From Halobacteriales archaeon QS_4_70_19 (GTDB taxonomy: Archaea; Halobacteriota; Halobacteria; Halobacteriales; Haloarculaceae): a stretch of 64,000 nucleotides of DNA. A program made the translations under genes and the position numbers. Where the stretch lies: assembly GCA_003020985.1 (NCBI GenBank), contig PXRM01000014.1, positions 78,265 through 142,264 on the forward strand, read 5' to 3'. Of the stretch, positions 1-8,556 are shown piece after piece (the stretch's first letter is position 1; each line of letters begins with the position of its first letter). Below the pieces are notes generated by a model. It saw nothing but the letters and a program-made list of their open reading frames with translations, was not told the DNA's origin and did no database searches.

Positions 1-1315
1 GGAGCTGCTGGAGGGTGTTGTCGGCGGGGGACTCGACGCGGATGCCCGCCGCGTTGCTGTCCTGCACCAGCGTCTCCTCGACCGTGGTCCCGGCCGTCTT
101 CGAGAGGAGGACGCCCTGACGGTCGCTCGACCGCACCGTGGTCCCGAGCGCCCCGTCGCCGGGAGCCGCGTCAGTGACGGTGACGCCGGTGGCGTCGCTC
201 AGGTCGATGCCGACGGTGTTGTCCGTGGCGTTCAGCCCCACGACGGTCGTGTTCGACCCGGCGAGGCGGGCGCCGGCGCCGCCGTTGCGGAGCGCGACCA
301 GCCCCGGCGCACCCGCGTCGGCACGCAGTTCGCGCTCGTCGTCCGCGACATCGAGCCCCGGGAGGTGGAAGCCGTGTCCGCCGTTGTCCGACGCGACGGC
401 CCCGGTGACGGTGGTGCGGTTCGTCTCCAGCCGCAGACCGTCGTCGGTGTTGCTCGTCGCCGTGACGTTCACGACCGTGGCCCCCGGCGTACTCTCCAGT
501 TCGACGCCGTGGACCCCGTTGTCGTCCGCGGTGACGTTGGTCAGGCTGGTCTCCCCGGCCGCGACATCGCGGACGAGGAGGCCGTGCCCATCGTTGTCCG
601 CGAAGGCGCCGCCGGTCACGCTCACCGCCTGCAACCCGAGCGCGGTCGTCAGGCCCGAACCGGCGTTGTTCTCGGCCGTGACGCGGACGAGCGTCGCACT
701 GCCACGGAGCAGCTCGGCGCCGGCCCCGTTCCGGCGGAGGTCGCTGTCGACGATGCGGAGCCCCGCCGTCTCGAAGGAGACGACACCGCCCCGTGAGTTG
801 TCGACAGCGGTGACGTTCTCGACCGTGACGTTGGAGACGTTCTCCCCGACCTTTCCGGCGCGCACGCCGATGTTGCTGTCGTTCACGCGCACGTCGTGGA
901 CCCGGACGTTGCTGACGGAGGCACCGCTGGTCTCCGGGACGACCGCGATGGCGCTCGACGAGGCGTCGCCGGAGACGCCGAACCCGTCGCCGTCGAGGTC
1001 GACGTCACTGGCGGTGATCGTGAGACAGGTCCCGCTCTTCGTGCTGAGGTTGCTTCCGAGACGGTACTTCGTGCCGGTGTTGCCCAGTGTCGTGCATTCG
1101 TCGACGACCGTGCGGTCCTCGGTCGCGGTGTTGCCACCGTCGGTCGACGTGTTGCCACCCGTCGTGTCGTTCCCGCCGTCGTTCGCCAAGACGGCGGTCG
1201 CTCCGACCAGTGCCGTGCTCGAAGCGAGTGCCCCCACCAGGAGGACGACCACCAGCGTCAACGCGAGGAGTCCGGAACCACCCGGCCCCCCCAGTCTGCC
1301 GGACTCGGATTTCAT
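1..1315 (-). CDS. NosD-like right-handed beta-helix surface protein (3' end outside window)
   Basis: This ORF is absent from the track because it runs off the left edge. I read it open from the ATG at 1315 to base 1. It begins with a charged N-terminus and a hydrophobic stretch (LLALTLVVVLLVGALASSTALVG), a signal peptide or anchor, followed by an N/T/G/D-rich linker. From about residue 70 it shows repeated short units such as NVTVENVTAVDN and NVTADDNGVHGVEL, typical of NosD/CASH parallel beta-helix repeats with an Asn ladder. Many NxS/T sequons suggest N-glycosylation outside the cell. AT-rich boxes at 1326-1349 fit a promoter with a very short leader. The C-terminus, where a sorting signal could lie, is missing. 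The substrate is unknown. Confidence 0.8.
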   Translation of the reverse strand, partial: MKSESGRLGGPGGSGLLALTLVVVLLVGALASSTALVGATAVLANDGGNDTTGGNTSTDGGNTATEDRTVVDECTTLGNTGTKYRLGSNLSTKSGTCLTITASDVDLDGDGFGVSGDASSSAIAVVPETSGASVSNVRVHDVRVNDSNIGVRAGKVGENVSNVTVENVTAVDNSRGGVVSFETAGLRIVDSDLRRNGAGAELLRGSATLVRVTAENNAGSGLTTALGLQAVSVTGGAFADNDGHGLLVRDVAAGETSLTNVTADDNGVHGVELESTPGATVVNVTATSNTDDGLRLETNRTTVTGAVASDNGGHGFHLPGLDVADDERELRADAGAPGLVALRNGGAGARLAGSNTTVVGLNATDNTVGIDLSDATGVTVTDAAPGDGALGTTVRSSDRQGVLLSKTAGTTVEETLVQDSNAAGIRVESPADNTLQQL

Positions 1316-1325
1316 GTACGAAAAC

Positions 1326-1350
1326 CTATATTAAAACTGTATTAAACTTC
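1326..1350 (-). promoter_or_regulatory. TATA-type promoter of the beta-helix gene
   Basis: The strand reads TTTAATACAG then TTTTAATATAGG, two overlapping TATA-like boxes 12-35 bases upstream of the ATG at 1315. Placement suits a leaderless or near-leaderless haloarchaeal transcript. Inferred from position and composition only. Confidence 0.45.
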
Positions 1351-1457
1351 CGCCGGGCCACGCCCCTCCATTAAGTGGGGTCGTCAGTCTGCAGAGCGGT
1401 CCCGGTGGTCCCCCCGCCATCGGGCCGTTTTTGGTCCCCCCCGACACATCCGGCGGC

Positions 1458-3323
1458 ATGGACCACGACCGCGACTACGACTACGCCGACCTCGGACTCG
1501 TCGCGGGGCTGGAGATCCACCAGCAGCTCGACACCGCGACGAAGCTGTTCTGCTCCTGCCCGACGGTTCGCCGGGAGCCCGAGGCGGCGGACCGCCGCTT
1601 CACCCGCTACCTCCACCCGACGCGCTCGGAACTGGGGGAGATCGACGAGGCCGCCCTGGAGGAGTCGAAGGTCGAGCGCGAGTTCGAGTATCTCGCCTTC
1701 GACACCACCTGCCTCGTCGAGGAGGACGACGAGCCGCCCGCCCGGCTGGACGAGGAGGCCCTGGAGACGACCCTCGAGATCGCCGCGCTGCTGGACATGG
1801 ACGTCGTCGACGCGGTGCAGGTGATGCGGAAGATCGTCGTCGACGGGTCGAACACGACGGGCTTCCAGCGCTCGGCGCTCGTCGCGACCGATGGCGTCAT
1901 CGACACGAGCGAGGGGCCAGTCGCCATCACGGACATGCTCCTGGAGGAGGAGTCCGCCCAGCGCGTCGAGGAGACCGACGAGGGTGTCCGCTTCGGGCTC
2001 GATCGGCTCGGCATCCCGCTCGTCGAGATCGGCACCGGCCCGGACGTCCGCTCGCCCGAGCAGGCCCGCGAGGCCGCCGAACGCATCGGCATGCTGCTCC
2101 GCTCGACGGGGAAGGTCAAGCGCGGCCTCGGCACCATCCGCCAGGACGTCAACGTCTCCATCGAGGCCGGCGCCCGCATCGAACTCAAGGGGGTACAGTC
2201 GCTCGACGACATCGACGACATCGTCCGCCTGGAGGCCCACCGGCAGGTCCGGCTGCTGGAGCTCCGCGACGACCTCGCAGAGCGCGACGCGAGCGTGGGC
2301 GAACCCCGGGACGTGACCGACGTGTTCGCCGACACGGAGTCGGGGGTCATCGCGGGCGCGTCGGCCGTCGTGGGGGTCCCGCTGTACGGCTTCGACGGCG
2401 TGGTCGGCGCCGAGATACAGCCGGACCGTCGTCTCGGCACCGAGCTGTCCGACCACGCGAAGCGCCGCGGCGCCGGCGGCATCTTCCACACGGACGAGCT
2501 ACCGGCGTACGGCGTCACGGAGGCGGAGGTAGACGAGCTCCGCGAGGCGGTCGGTGCGGGCGAGGAAGACGCCGTCGCCATCGTCGCTGCCTCGCGCGAG
2601 GTCGCCGAGGCGGCCATCGAGGCGGTCGCCGAGCGCGCCGCGACCGCGCTGGAGGGGGTCCCCGAGGAGACCCGCGACGCCATGGAGGACGGCACCTCCC
2701 GCTACCTCCGCCCGCTGCCCGGCGCGGCGCGGATGTACCCGGAGACGGACGTGCCCCCCGTGGAGCCCGACCCCAGCGAGGTCGAGCGGCCGGAGCTGCT
2801 CACCGAGAAGGTCGAGCGCTACCAGGACGAGCACGGGCTCGACGCCGGCCTCGCCGAGCAGGTCGCCTACGGCCGCCGGATGCCGGTCTTCGAGGCGGCG
2901 GTCGCGCGTGGCATCGACCCGACGACCGCGGCGACGACGCTCGAGTCGACGGTCACGGAACTCCGGCGCGAGGAGGTCCCCGTCGAGAACCTCACCGACG
3001 ACCACCTGCTCGCCGTCCTCGAACTGGAGGCGGACGGCGACCTCGCCAAGGAGGGCATCGGCGAGGTGCTGACGGTGCTGGCGGAGCAGCCCGGCCTCTC
3101 GGCCGAGGCCGCGGTCGAGGAGGCCGGCCTCTCCGGCGTCGACGAGGCGGAGGTCCGCGAGGCCGTCGTCGGGGTCGTCGAGCGCAACGCCGACCAGATC
3201 GAGACGGAGGGGATGGGCGCCTTCTCCGCGCTGATGGGCGAGGCGATGGGCGCGCTCCGCGGGAAGGCCGACGGCGAGGTGGTGAGCGACGTACTGCGCG
3301 AGGAGATACAGAAACGGGCGTAG
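1458..3323 (+). CDS. gatE: Glu-tRNA(Gln) amidotransferase subunit E
   Basis: GatE activates and presents misacylated Glu-tRNA(Gln) to GatD, which supplies ammonia, so that Gln-tRNA(Gln) is made in archaea lacking glutaminyl-tRNA synthetase. The 621-residue product carries the GatB/E signature GLEIHQQLD near the N-terminus, the archaeal CSCP segment, a long cradle domain with the GatE-type insertion, and a helical/YqeY-like tail ending GAFSALMGEAMGALRGKADG. The track starts at a TTG at 1431; I chose the ATG at 1458 because it leaves a normal short N-terminus before LGLVAGLEIHQ. gatD is not in the window, so the pair is unlinked here. Codon use is typical of the window. Confidence 0.95.
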   Translation: MDHDRDYDYADLGLVAGLEIHQQLDTATKLFCSCPTVRREPEAADRRFTRYLHPTRSELGEIDEAALEESKVEREFEYLAFDTTCLVEEDDEPPARLDEEALETTLEIAALLDMDVVDAVQVMRKIVVDGSNTTGFQRSALVATDGVIDTSEGPVAITDMLLEEESAQRVEETDEGVRFGLDRLGIPLVEIGTGPDVRSPEQAREAAERIGMLLRSTGKVKRGLGTIRQDVNVSIEAGARIELKGVQSLDDIDDIVRLEAHRQVRLLELRDDLAERDASVGEPRDVTDVFADTESGVIAGASAVVGVPLYGFDGVVGAEIQPDRRLGTELSDHAKRRGAGGIFHTDELPAYGVTEAEVDELREAVGAGEEDAVAIVAASREVAEAAIEAVAERAATALEGVPEETRDAMEDGTSRYLRPLPGAARMYPETDVPPVEPDPSEVERPELLTEKVERYQDEHGLDAGLAEQVAYGRRMPVFEAAVARGIDPTTAATTLESTVTELRREEVPVENLTDDHLLAVLELEADGDLAKEGIGEVLTVLAEQPGLSAEAAVEEAGLSGVDEAEVREAVVGVVERNADQIETEGMGAFSALMGEAMGALRGKADGEVVSDVLREEIQKRA

Positions 3324-3431
3324 GACGGTATTCGTCCGTTGTTCCGGTCGTTTTCACATAACCGACCGCGTTCCGACCGTACGCCGACAGTTCGCATCGT
3401 ACCGGGCGAGAGCGATGCGAGCAGTCCGCCC

Positions 3432-4679
3432 CTACCTGTAGTGTTCCCAGTCTTCGACCGGGACGGTCTCGCCCTCGGCGAACCCCTCCGACTCCTCGGG
3501 CACCACGACCCAGCCGTCCGCGAGCGCCACCGACGAGAGCACGCCCGAGCCCGAGGCGCGGGTCGGGGTCGCCGTCAGGCCCTCGTTGTCGTCGCCGTCC
3601 GCCGTCTCGACCTGCACGCGCGCGAACGTCCGGACGCCGGGTCCGCTGGGGAGCTTCCGCGCGAGCGTCGCCGTCCGGGTGGGGTGCTCGCGTCGGGGGA
3701 GGTGGCCGGCCCGCTTGATGGCGGGCCGGAGGAACTGGACGGCGTTGACGATGCAGGCGACGGGGTAGCCGGGGAGCATCAGGACCGGCGTATCGCGGAC
3801 GATGCCGAAGCCGAACGGGTGGCCCGGCTTCAGCGCGACCCCGTGGACCAGCACCTCCCCGAGGCGGTCGACGACCTCCGGGATGAGGTCGCGCTCGCCG
3901 ACCGAGGAGCCGCCCGTCGTCACCACGATGTCCTTCGTGAGATCGCGCTCCAGCGCCGCGCGGAGCGCCTCCGGGTCGTCCGTGACGACGTTGCGGTAGG
4001 TGGCGGCCCCGCCCCAGCGTTCGACGTAGCGCGAGACGGTGAGCCCGTTCGTCTCGACCACCTCGCCGGGGCCGGGGTCGCGCTCGACCACCTCCTCGCC
4101 GGTCGGGACGACGCCGACGGTCGGCCGGTCGTGGACCTCGACCCGGCGGACGCCACAGGACTTCAGCAGCCCCATATCCGAGGGCCGGAGCTGGTGGCCG
4201 GGCTCGTAGAGGCGCTGGCCCTGCTCGACGTCCTCGCCGGGCGGGGCGACGTTCTCGCCCTCCGCGACGGCGTCGAACACCTCCACCTCGCCGGCGAACA
4301 GGTCCGCGTGCTCGACCATCACCACCGCGTCGGCCCCGTCGGGCAGGGCGCTCCCGGTGTGGACGCGCGTGGCCTCGCCCGGCCCGACGCTCGTCTCCGC
4401 GGGGTCGGCGTCGTCGCCCACCTCGCGGAGCACCTCCGGCGCGCGGTCGCTGGCGCCGAACGTGTCCGCGGCGCGGACGGCGAACCCGTCCATCGCGGCG
4501 CGGCGGTAGTCGGGGACCGCCCGCCGGGCGTCCACGGGCTCGGCCAGCGCGCGTCCCTCCGCTGTCGAGAGAGGGACCGTGTCCGTCCGGGAGAGCGGCG
4601 TGACGGCCTCGCGGAGCCGTTCCCGGGCGGCCGCGACCCGGGTCACCTCCTTGAACCCGTGCTCGTGCAGGTCGCTCAT
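3432..4679 (-). CDS. moeA: Molybdopterin molybdenumtransferase (MoeA), intact copy
   Basis: MoeA inserts molybdate into adenylylated molybdopterin in the cytoplasm. The 415-residue protein has the family order: an N-terminal domain with YRRAAMDGFAVRAADTFG, the TGSALPDGADAVVMVE segment, the MPT-binding motif TTGGSSVGERDL, HGVALKPGHPFGFG, and a C-terminal beta domain. The ATG at 4679 gives the standard start; the 835-residue ORF in the track extends backward through antisense of the next gene and is an artefact. No LysR/periplasmic-like domain is fused, unlike the second, damaged copy at 40.9 kb, so this one is probably the working enzyme. Confidence 0.93.
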   Translation of the reverse strand: MSDLHEHGFKEVTRVAAARERLREAVTPLSRTDTVPLSTAEGRALAEPVDARRAVPDYRRAAMDGFAVRAADTFGASDRAPEVLREVGDDADPAETSVGPGEATRVHTGSALPDGADAVVMVEHADLFAGEVEVFDAVAEGENVAPPGEDVEQGQRLYEPGHQLRPSDMGLLKSCGVRRVEVHDRPTVGVVPTGEEVVERDPGPGEVVETNGLTVSRYVERWGGAATYRNVVTDDPEALRAALERDLTKDIVVTTGGSSVGERDLIPEVVDRLGEVLVHGVALKPGHPFGFGIVRDTPVLMLPGYPVACIVNAVQFLRPAIKRAGHLPRREHPTRTATLARKLPSGPGVRTFARVQVETADGDDNEGLTATPTRASGSGVLSSVALADGWVVVPEESEGFAEGETVPVEDWEHYR

Positions 4680-4787
4680 ACCGGGGGGAGGGGCGGGCGG
4701 CGCAAAAACTGGGGGGTCGTCGCCTCCGGTCCGGGACACCCGCCGGGAGATGGAAGATACTTGTCCTCCGGGGGGGATGGTGGGAGC

Positions 4788-5861
4788 GTGAACCGCCGGG
4801 CTGCGCTCCGTCGGCTGGCTCGCGAGCGCGCGGCCGACGAGTCCTGGCTCCCGGCCCGGGAGGAGACGCTCGGCCGCCGGGCGTGGCTCAAGCGGGCCGG
4901 CGCGGCGACGGTCGGCCTCGGTGCCGCCATCGCCACGAACAACGCCGTCCTCGGCTACGGAACGGTGACGGGGACGAACATCACCGAGCAGTCCATGGAC
5001 TCGATGGCCGCCCGGCCGTTCCTCGAGATGGAGCGGCGGGCGCCCGTCCCCGGCGGCCGGCTGGAGATCGACCGCCGCGGTGAGCGCCTTACCGTCCGTG
5101 GCGACGGAGTCCGTCGGCTCTCGCTCGCGGAGGCGACACCGGCGATGGCTCGCGAGGCGGCCACCGCGGTCGGTGTCGACCCCGAGACGGTCGGCGAGAC
5201 GACCGCCGACGTGCTCGCAATCCAGGCAGACGACGTGCGGTGGGAGCCGGTCACGTTCGACGCGTTCCGCGAGACGGTCGCGGCGGGCACTCCCCGGCCC
5301 GTCACCACGGGCCTCCTCCGGGCGCGGTACACCGACGCGAACCCGGAGACGGTGGCCGCGTTCACCGGCGCGGACCCGGCGGACCCGGTCGCGACCGCGT
5401 ACGCCCTCGCCGAGGCGTTCCGCGAGACGACCTACTACGACGTCCCGCGGTACCTCGCCGGATCGATCCAGTACAACGTCCTCCTGAACCTCGTGAAGCT
5501 CCGGCCGTACCTCCGGTCGGACACCTCGTTCGAGGCCCTCGCGGCTGGCCGGACCCGGGGGATGTTCTGCCAGGAACTCACCCACCGCTCGATCGAGGCG
5601 TTTCACGCCCCCTCCGTCCTCGAGCAGTCCCCGCCGGTCGCGTCCGTCGTGGCGTTCGATCCACGCCACAGGCACAACTACACGGCCCTCGCCACGGTCA
5701 CCCGCCGTGCCGGCGACCTCGTCGTCCCCATCGCCTTCCTCGACTACACCCACTCCACGCTGTACGACGACCTGAACCTCCGTGGCGTCCTGGGCGAGGG
5801 GCTGGAGGCGTACAACTCGCGTCATCGAGCGCGGGAGCTGACATGGTGGCAGCATCGGTGA
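4788..5861 (+). CDS. Tat-exported protein of unknown function, paralogue A of the HTTM-flanking pair
   Basis: 357 residues from a GTG start; the longer track ORF reads through antisense moeA. Residues 30-50 contain a twin-Arg signal (RRAWLKRAGAATVGLG), followed by a conserved patch LGYGTVTGTNITEQS. The same patch and overall layout recur in the gene at 7418. Near the C-terminus lie Cys261 (MFCQEL), His296 (RHNYTALATVTRR) and Asp319 (FLDYTHSTLY). In the paralogue the matching residues are Cys248, His283 and Glu307, with identical Cys-to-His spacing. The order Cys-His-Asp resembles papain/transglutaminase folds, but this is my inference and no known family is recognised. The stop overlaps one candidate start of the HTTM gene (TGATG), so they are probably co-translated. 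Confidence 0.75.
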   Translation: MNRRAALRRLARERAADESWLPAREETLGRRAWLKRAGAATVGLGAAIATNNAVLGYGTVTGTNITEQSMDSMAARPFLEMERRAPVPGGRLEIDRRGERLTVRGDGVRRLSLAEATPAMAREAATAVGVDPETVGETTADVLAIQADDVRWEPVTFDAFRETVAAGTPRPVTTGLLRARYTDANPETVAAFTGADPADPVATAYALAEAFRETTYYDVPRYLAGSIQYNVLLNLVKLRPYLRSDTSFEALAAGRTRGMFCQELTHRSIEAFHAPSVLEQSPPVASVVAFDPRHRHNYTALATVTRRAGDLVVPIAFLDYTHSTLYDDLNLRGVLGEGLEAYNSRHRARELTWWQHR

Positions 5862-7354
5862 TGTCGCCCGGATCGGCCGGGCGCTGGGACCGGTTCCGGG
5901 CCGCCGTCGAACGCCGCCTCTCGGTCGACCGCCGGGCACTGGCGGCGCTCCGGGTCGCGCTCGGCCTGCTGCTGCTCGTGGACCTCCTCCTGCGGTCGCG
6001 GGCGCTCGTCGCCCACTACACCGACCGCGGGGTCCTGCCGCGCCCGGCGCTGCGGGAGGTCTACGGCCCGCTCGCGGATATCTCGCTCCACGCGCTCTCC
6101 GGCGGCGTCGCCCTGCAGGTCGCGCTGTTCGCGCTGGCCGGTCTCGCGGCGCTCGCGCTGACCGCCGGCTACCGCACCCGGCTCGCCGCGGTCGTCTCGT
6201 GGCTGCTACTCGTCTCCCTGCACGCGCGGAACCCGCTGGTGCTGAACGCCGGCGACTCCGTCCTCCGACGACTGCTGTTCTGGGGGCTGTTCCTCCCGCT
6301 CGGGGGCACCTGGTCGGTCGACGCGTTCACGGGTGAGCGTGACACGAGCGACCGGAACGGTACCGTCGTCGGCGTCGCGACGGCCGCGCTGCTCGTCCAG
6401 GTCGTTCTCGTCTACGCACTGAACGCCGTCATCAAGCTCCGCGGCGAGGCCTGGCCGAGCGGGACCGCCGTCCGGTACGTCCTCGGTATCGACCACCTGA
6501 CGGTGCTGCTTGGCGACGCCCTCGCCGGCTACCCGGCACTGCTAGAACCGCTGGCCCGGGGCTGGCTCGTACTGCTGGTTCTCTCGCCGCTACTGCTCGT
6601 ACTGACGGGCCGGCCGCGCGCACTACTCGCCGCCGCGTTCGCGGCCGGGCATCTCGGGATGGCGCTCACCCTCCGGCTCGGGCCGTTCCCGTTCGTCTCC
6701 ATCGCGGCCCTGCTGCCGTTCCTCCCGCCGCGGATGTGGGATATGGCCGGTCGTCGGCTCCGCGGGGTCGTCTCGGCAGCCCGCCGCGGGCGCATCGAGC
6801 GCGCCCTGCGACGGGTCACGGTCCCGCTACCCCGGGAGTCGACACTGTCCGACCGGCTCCGCACGGTGGACCGTCGCGTCGCGCCGGTCGTCGTGGCCGC
6901 CCTCCTCGTGGCGGTGCTCCTCTGGAACGCCGTCTCCATCGGTGTCGCACCCGCCCCGGCCGAGGTGCGGGACGCGAGCGAGGAGTACCGGTGGGACATG
7001 TTCGCCCCGGAGCCCCGCCGGACGGACGGCTGGTACGTCGCGCCGGCGACGCTGCCGTCCGGGGAGCGCGTCGACGCCTGGAACGGTGGCTCCGTCTCGT
7101 GGGGCCCGCCGCCCGACACCGCCACGACCTTCCCGAGCCACCGGTGGCTGGTCTATCTGCTCGACCTCCGGCGTCCCGGCGGGGCCCCGCTGCGTGACGA
7201 CTTCGGTGCCTACCTCTGTGACCGCTGGGCGGCTCGCCACGACTCGCGCCCGACGGACGTGTCCGTCGTCTACGTCGAGCGCCCGGTCGTGCTCGACGGG
7301 CCGACGGAGACGCGGCGCGTCGACCTCGGGACGTACCGCTGTCCGGCGGAATGA
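5843..7354 (+). CDS. HTTM (vitamin K-dependent gamma-carboxylase-like) integral membrane protein
   Basis: 503 residues. The N-terminal half has several hydrophobic helices starting with LAALRVALGLLLLVDLLL, as in HTTM/gamma-carboxylase-like families (RxxxGLL...DL, then conserved HARNPLVLNAGD). After the helices comes a hydrophilic C-terminal domain with YRWDMFAPEPRRTDGWYV, matching the W(N/D)MFAP motif of HTTM proteins. Whether it carboxylates glutamates is unknown; most prokaryotic members are uncharacterised. Start choice: ATG 5843 is preceded by GGGAG; ATG 5861 overlaps the upstream stop (TGATG) and is an alternative. It lies between two paralogous Tat proteins, suggesting a membrane unit acting on or with them. 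Confidence 0.82.
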   Translation: MVAASVMSPGSAGRWDRFRAAVERRLSVDRRALAALRVALGLLLLVDLLLRSRALVAHYTDRGVLPRPALREVYGPLADISLHALSGGVALQVALFALAGLAALALTAGYRTRLAAVVSWLLLVSLHARNPLVLNAGDSVLRRLLFWGLFLPLGGTWSVDAFTGERDTSDRNGTVVGVATAALLVQVVLVYALNAVIKLRGEAWPSGTAVRYVLGIDHLTVLLGDALAGYPALLEPLARGWLVLLVLSPLLLVLTGRPRALLAAAFAAGHLGMALTLRLGPFPFVSIAALLPFLPPRMWDMAGRRLRGVVSAARRGRIERALRRVTVPLPRESTLSDRLRTVDRRVAPVVVAALLVAVLLWNAVSIGVAPAPAEVRDASEEYRWDMFAPEPRRTDGWYVAPATLPSGERVDAWNGGSVSWGPPPDTATTFPSHRWLVYLLDLRRPGGAPLRDDFGAYLCDRWAARHDSRPTDVSVVYVERPVVLDGPTETRRVDLGTYRCPAE

Positions 7355-7417
7355 GGGCCGGAGTCGAGCCGGGAGTGGGTGAAAAAGCACTTACCACTGA
7401 TACCGAAACGCCCGTTA

Positions 7418-8455
7418 ATGCGCCCGGACTCGCCCGACGATGACCCGGCGAATGAGGAGCCGGACACCGGGCGGTCCGTCTCGCGCCGTCAGGTGCTCGC
7501 CGGAGCGGCGGCGGCCACCGGGATTGCGAGCGCCGCCACGGTGAACCGGTTCCTGCTGGGGTACGGGACGCTGTCGGGGACCAACGTCACCGAGCAGTCG
7601 CTCTCGGACCTGGCGTCCGCCCCGTTCGCGGCCGGGACGCGGACGGTGTCGGTTCCCGGCGGCCAGCTGGAGCTGACGGGCGACCGCCTCACGCTGGTCG
7701 GTACGGATTCGGCGGCGTGTCACCTTCCCGAGACGACGCCCGAGCGAGGGGCCGAACTCGCCGCGCAGGTCGACATCGACCCGGAACCGGTCCGGCAGGT
7801 CGTTGCGGATGTCCGGTCGGTTCGTCGGGGGAACGTCCGGTTCGCCCCGGTACGGTTCGACGAGTTCTCCGACGCCGTCGCCCGGGGCCGCCCGCGTCCA
7901 GCGACGACCGGGTTACTCCGTTCGCCGCGGGCCGTGGTGGCGCCGGCCGACGTGTGGGCGTTCGTCGGTGAGCCGACTACGGCACCGACCGACCTCCTGC
8001 GGCGGCTCGCCGAGCGGTTCCACGAGACGACAGCGTACGACCTCACGAGGTTCGCGGGCAACGTCGTGGAGAACCGCCTCCCGGGCGGCAACCCACGCCG
8101 GCCACTGTCGGAGAGTTCCTTCTCGACGCTCCGGACCGACGACGCCGATGGGCTCCTGTGCTGGGACTACACGCGCCGAGGGGTCGAGGCGATACACGCG
8201 GTGCCGGCGCTTGACGGGCGGCCCGCCGCCGCGGCCACCCCGGCGCGCGACGACCGACACGGACACGTCTTCATGGCGTTGGCCGCCGTGACGCGCCGCG
8301 GTGACGGCGTCCCGGCCGTCGTCGTCACGTTCGTCGAGTTCGTTCATTCGGCGTTGTACGGCGATGTCGGGCTCCGAGGGGCACTCGGCGCCGACCTGAA
8401 CGCCTACGACGAACTCCACCGAGTCACGTCACTTCCCTGGTGGAACGGTGCCTGA
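7418..8455 (+). CDS. Tat-exported protein of unknown function, paralogue B of the HTTM-flanking pair
   Basis: 345 residues with a twin-Arg signal (SRRQVLAGAAAATG) at about residues 19-40, followed by LLGYGTLSGTNVTEQS, nearly the same patch as in the gene at 4788. The two proteins also share PATTGLLR/PVTTGLLR, a FHETTAYDLTRF/FRETTYYDVPRY segment, a Cys (LLCWDY, Cys248), a His (Cys+35) and an (L/V)(D/E)(Y/F).HS.LY box near the end. Divergence is large, so this is an old duplication. ATG 7418 is chosen over GTG 7379, which would only add a basic leader. No cofactor-binding motif is recognised. Confidence 0.75.
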   Translation: MRPDSPDDDPANEEPDTGRSVSRRQVLAGAAAATGIASAATVNRFLLGYGTLSGTNVTEQSLSDLASAPFAAGTRTVSVPGGQLELTGDRLTLVGTDSAACHLPETTPERGAELAAQVDIDPEPVRQVVADVRSVRRGNVRFAPVRFDEFSDAVARGRPRPATTGLLRSPRAVVAPADVWAFVGEPTTAPTDLLRRLAERFHETTAYDLTRFAGNVVENRLPGGNPRRPLSESSFSTLRTDDADGLLCWDYTRRGVEAIHAVPALDGRPAAAATPARDDRHGHVFMALAAVTRRGDGVPAVVVTFVEFVHSALYGDVGLRGALGADLNAYDELHRVTSLPWWNGA

Positions 8456-8523
8456 ATTCATCTCGGACGGCGGGTATGAGCGCTTTCGATGGTGGTTGTG
8501 AGCGTGCCACGAGCCCAGCCACA

Positions 8524-8536
8524 AACCGTATATCCC
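8524..8536 (+). promoter_or_regulatory. TATA-type promoter of the first archaeosortase gene
   Basis: AAACCGTATATCC lies about 25 bases upstream of the GTG at 8557. This supports a leaderless transcript and favours the GTG start over the upstream ATG at 8476. Confidence 0.5.
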
Positions 8537-8556
8537 GGCGCGTCGACCGACCACGT

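Noticed and set aside
138-1345. Plus-strand ORFs of 398, 143 and 149 residues at the left edge
   Set aside because: They are antisense shadows of the beta-helix gene, rich in Ser/Pro/Arg with no family pattern, while the minus strand reads a clean NosD-like repeat protein.
3339-4787. N-terminal 480 residues of the 840-residue plus-strand ORF
   Set aside because: They are antisense moeA; the Tat signal protein begins at GTG 4788.
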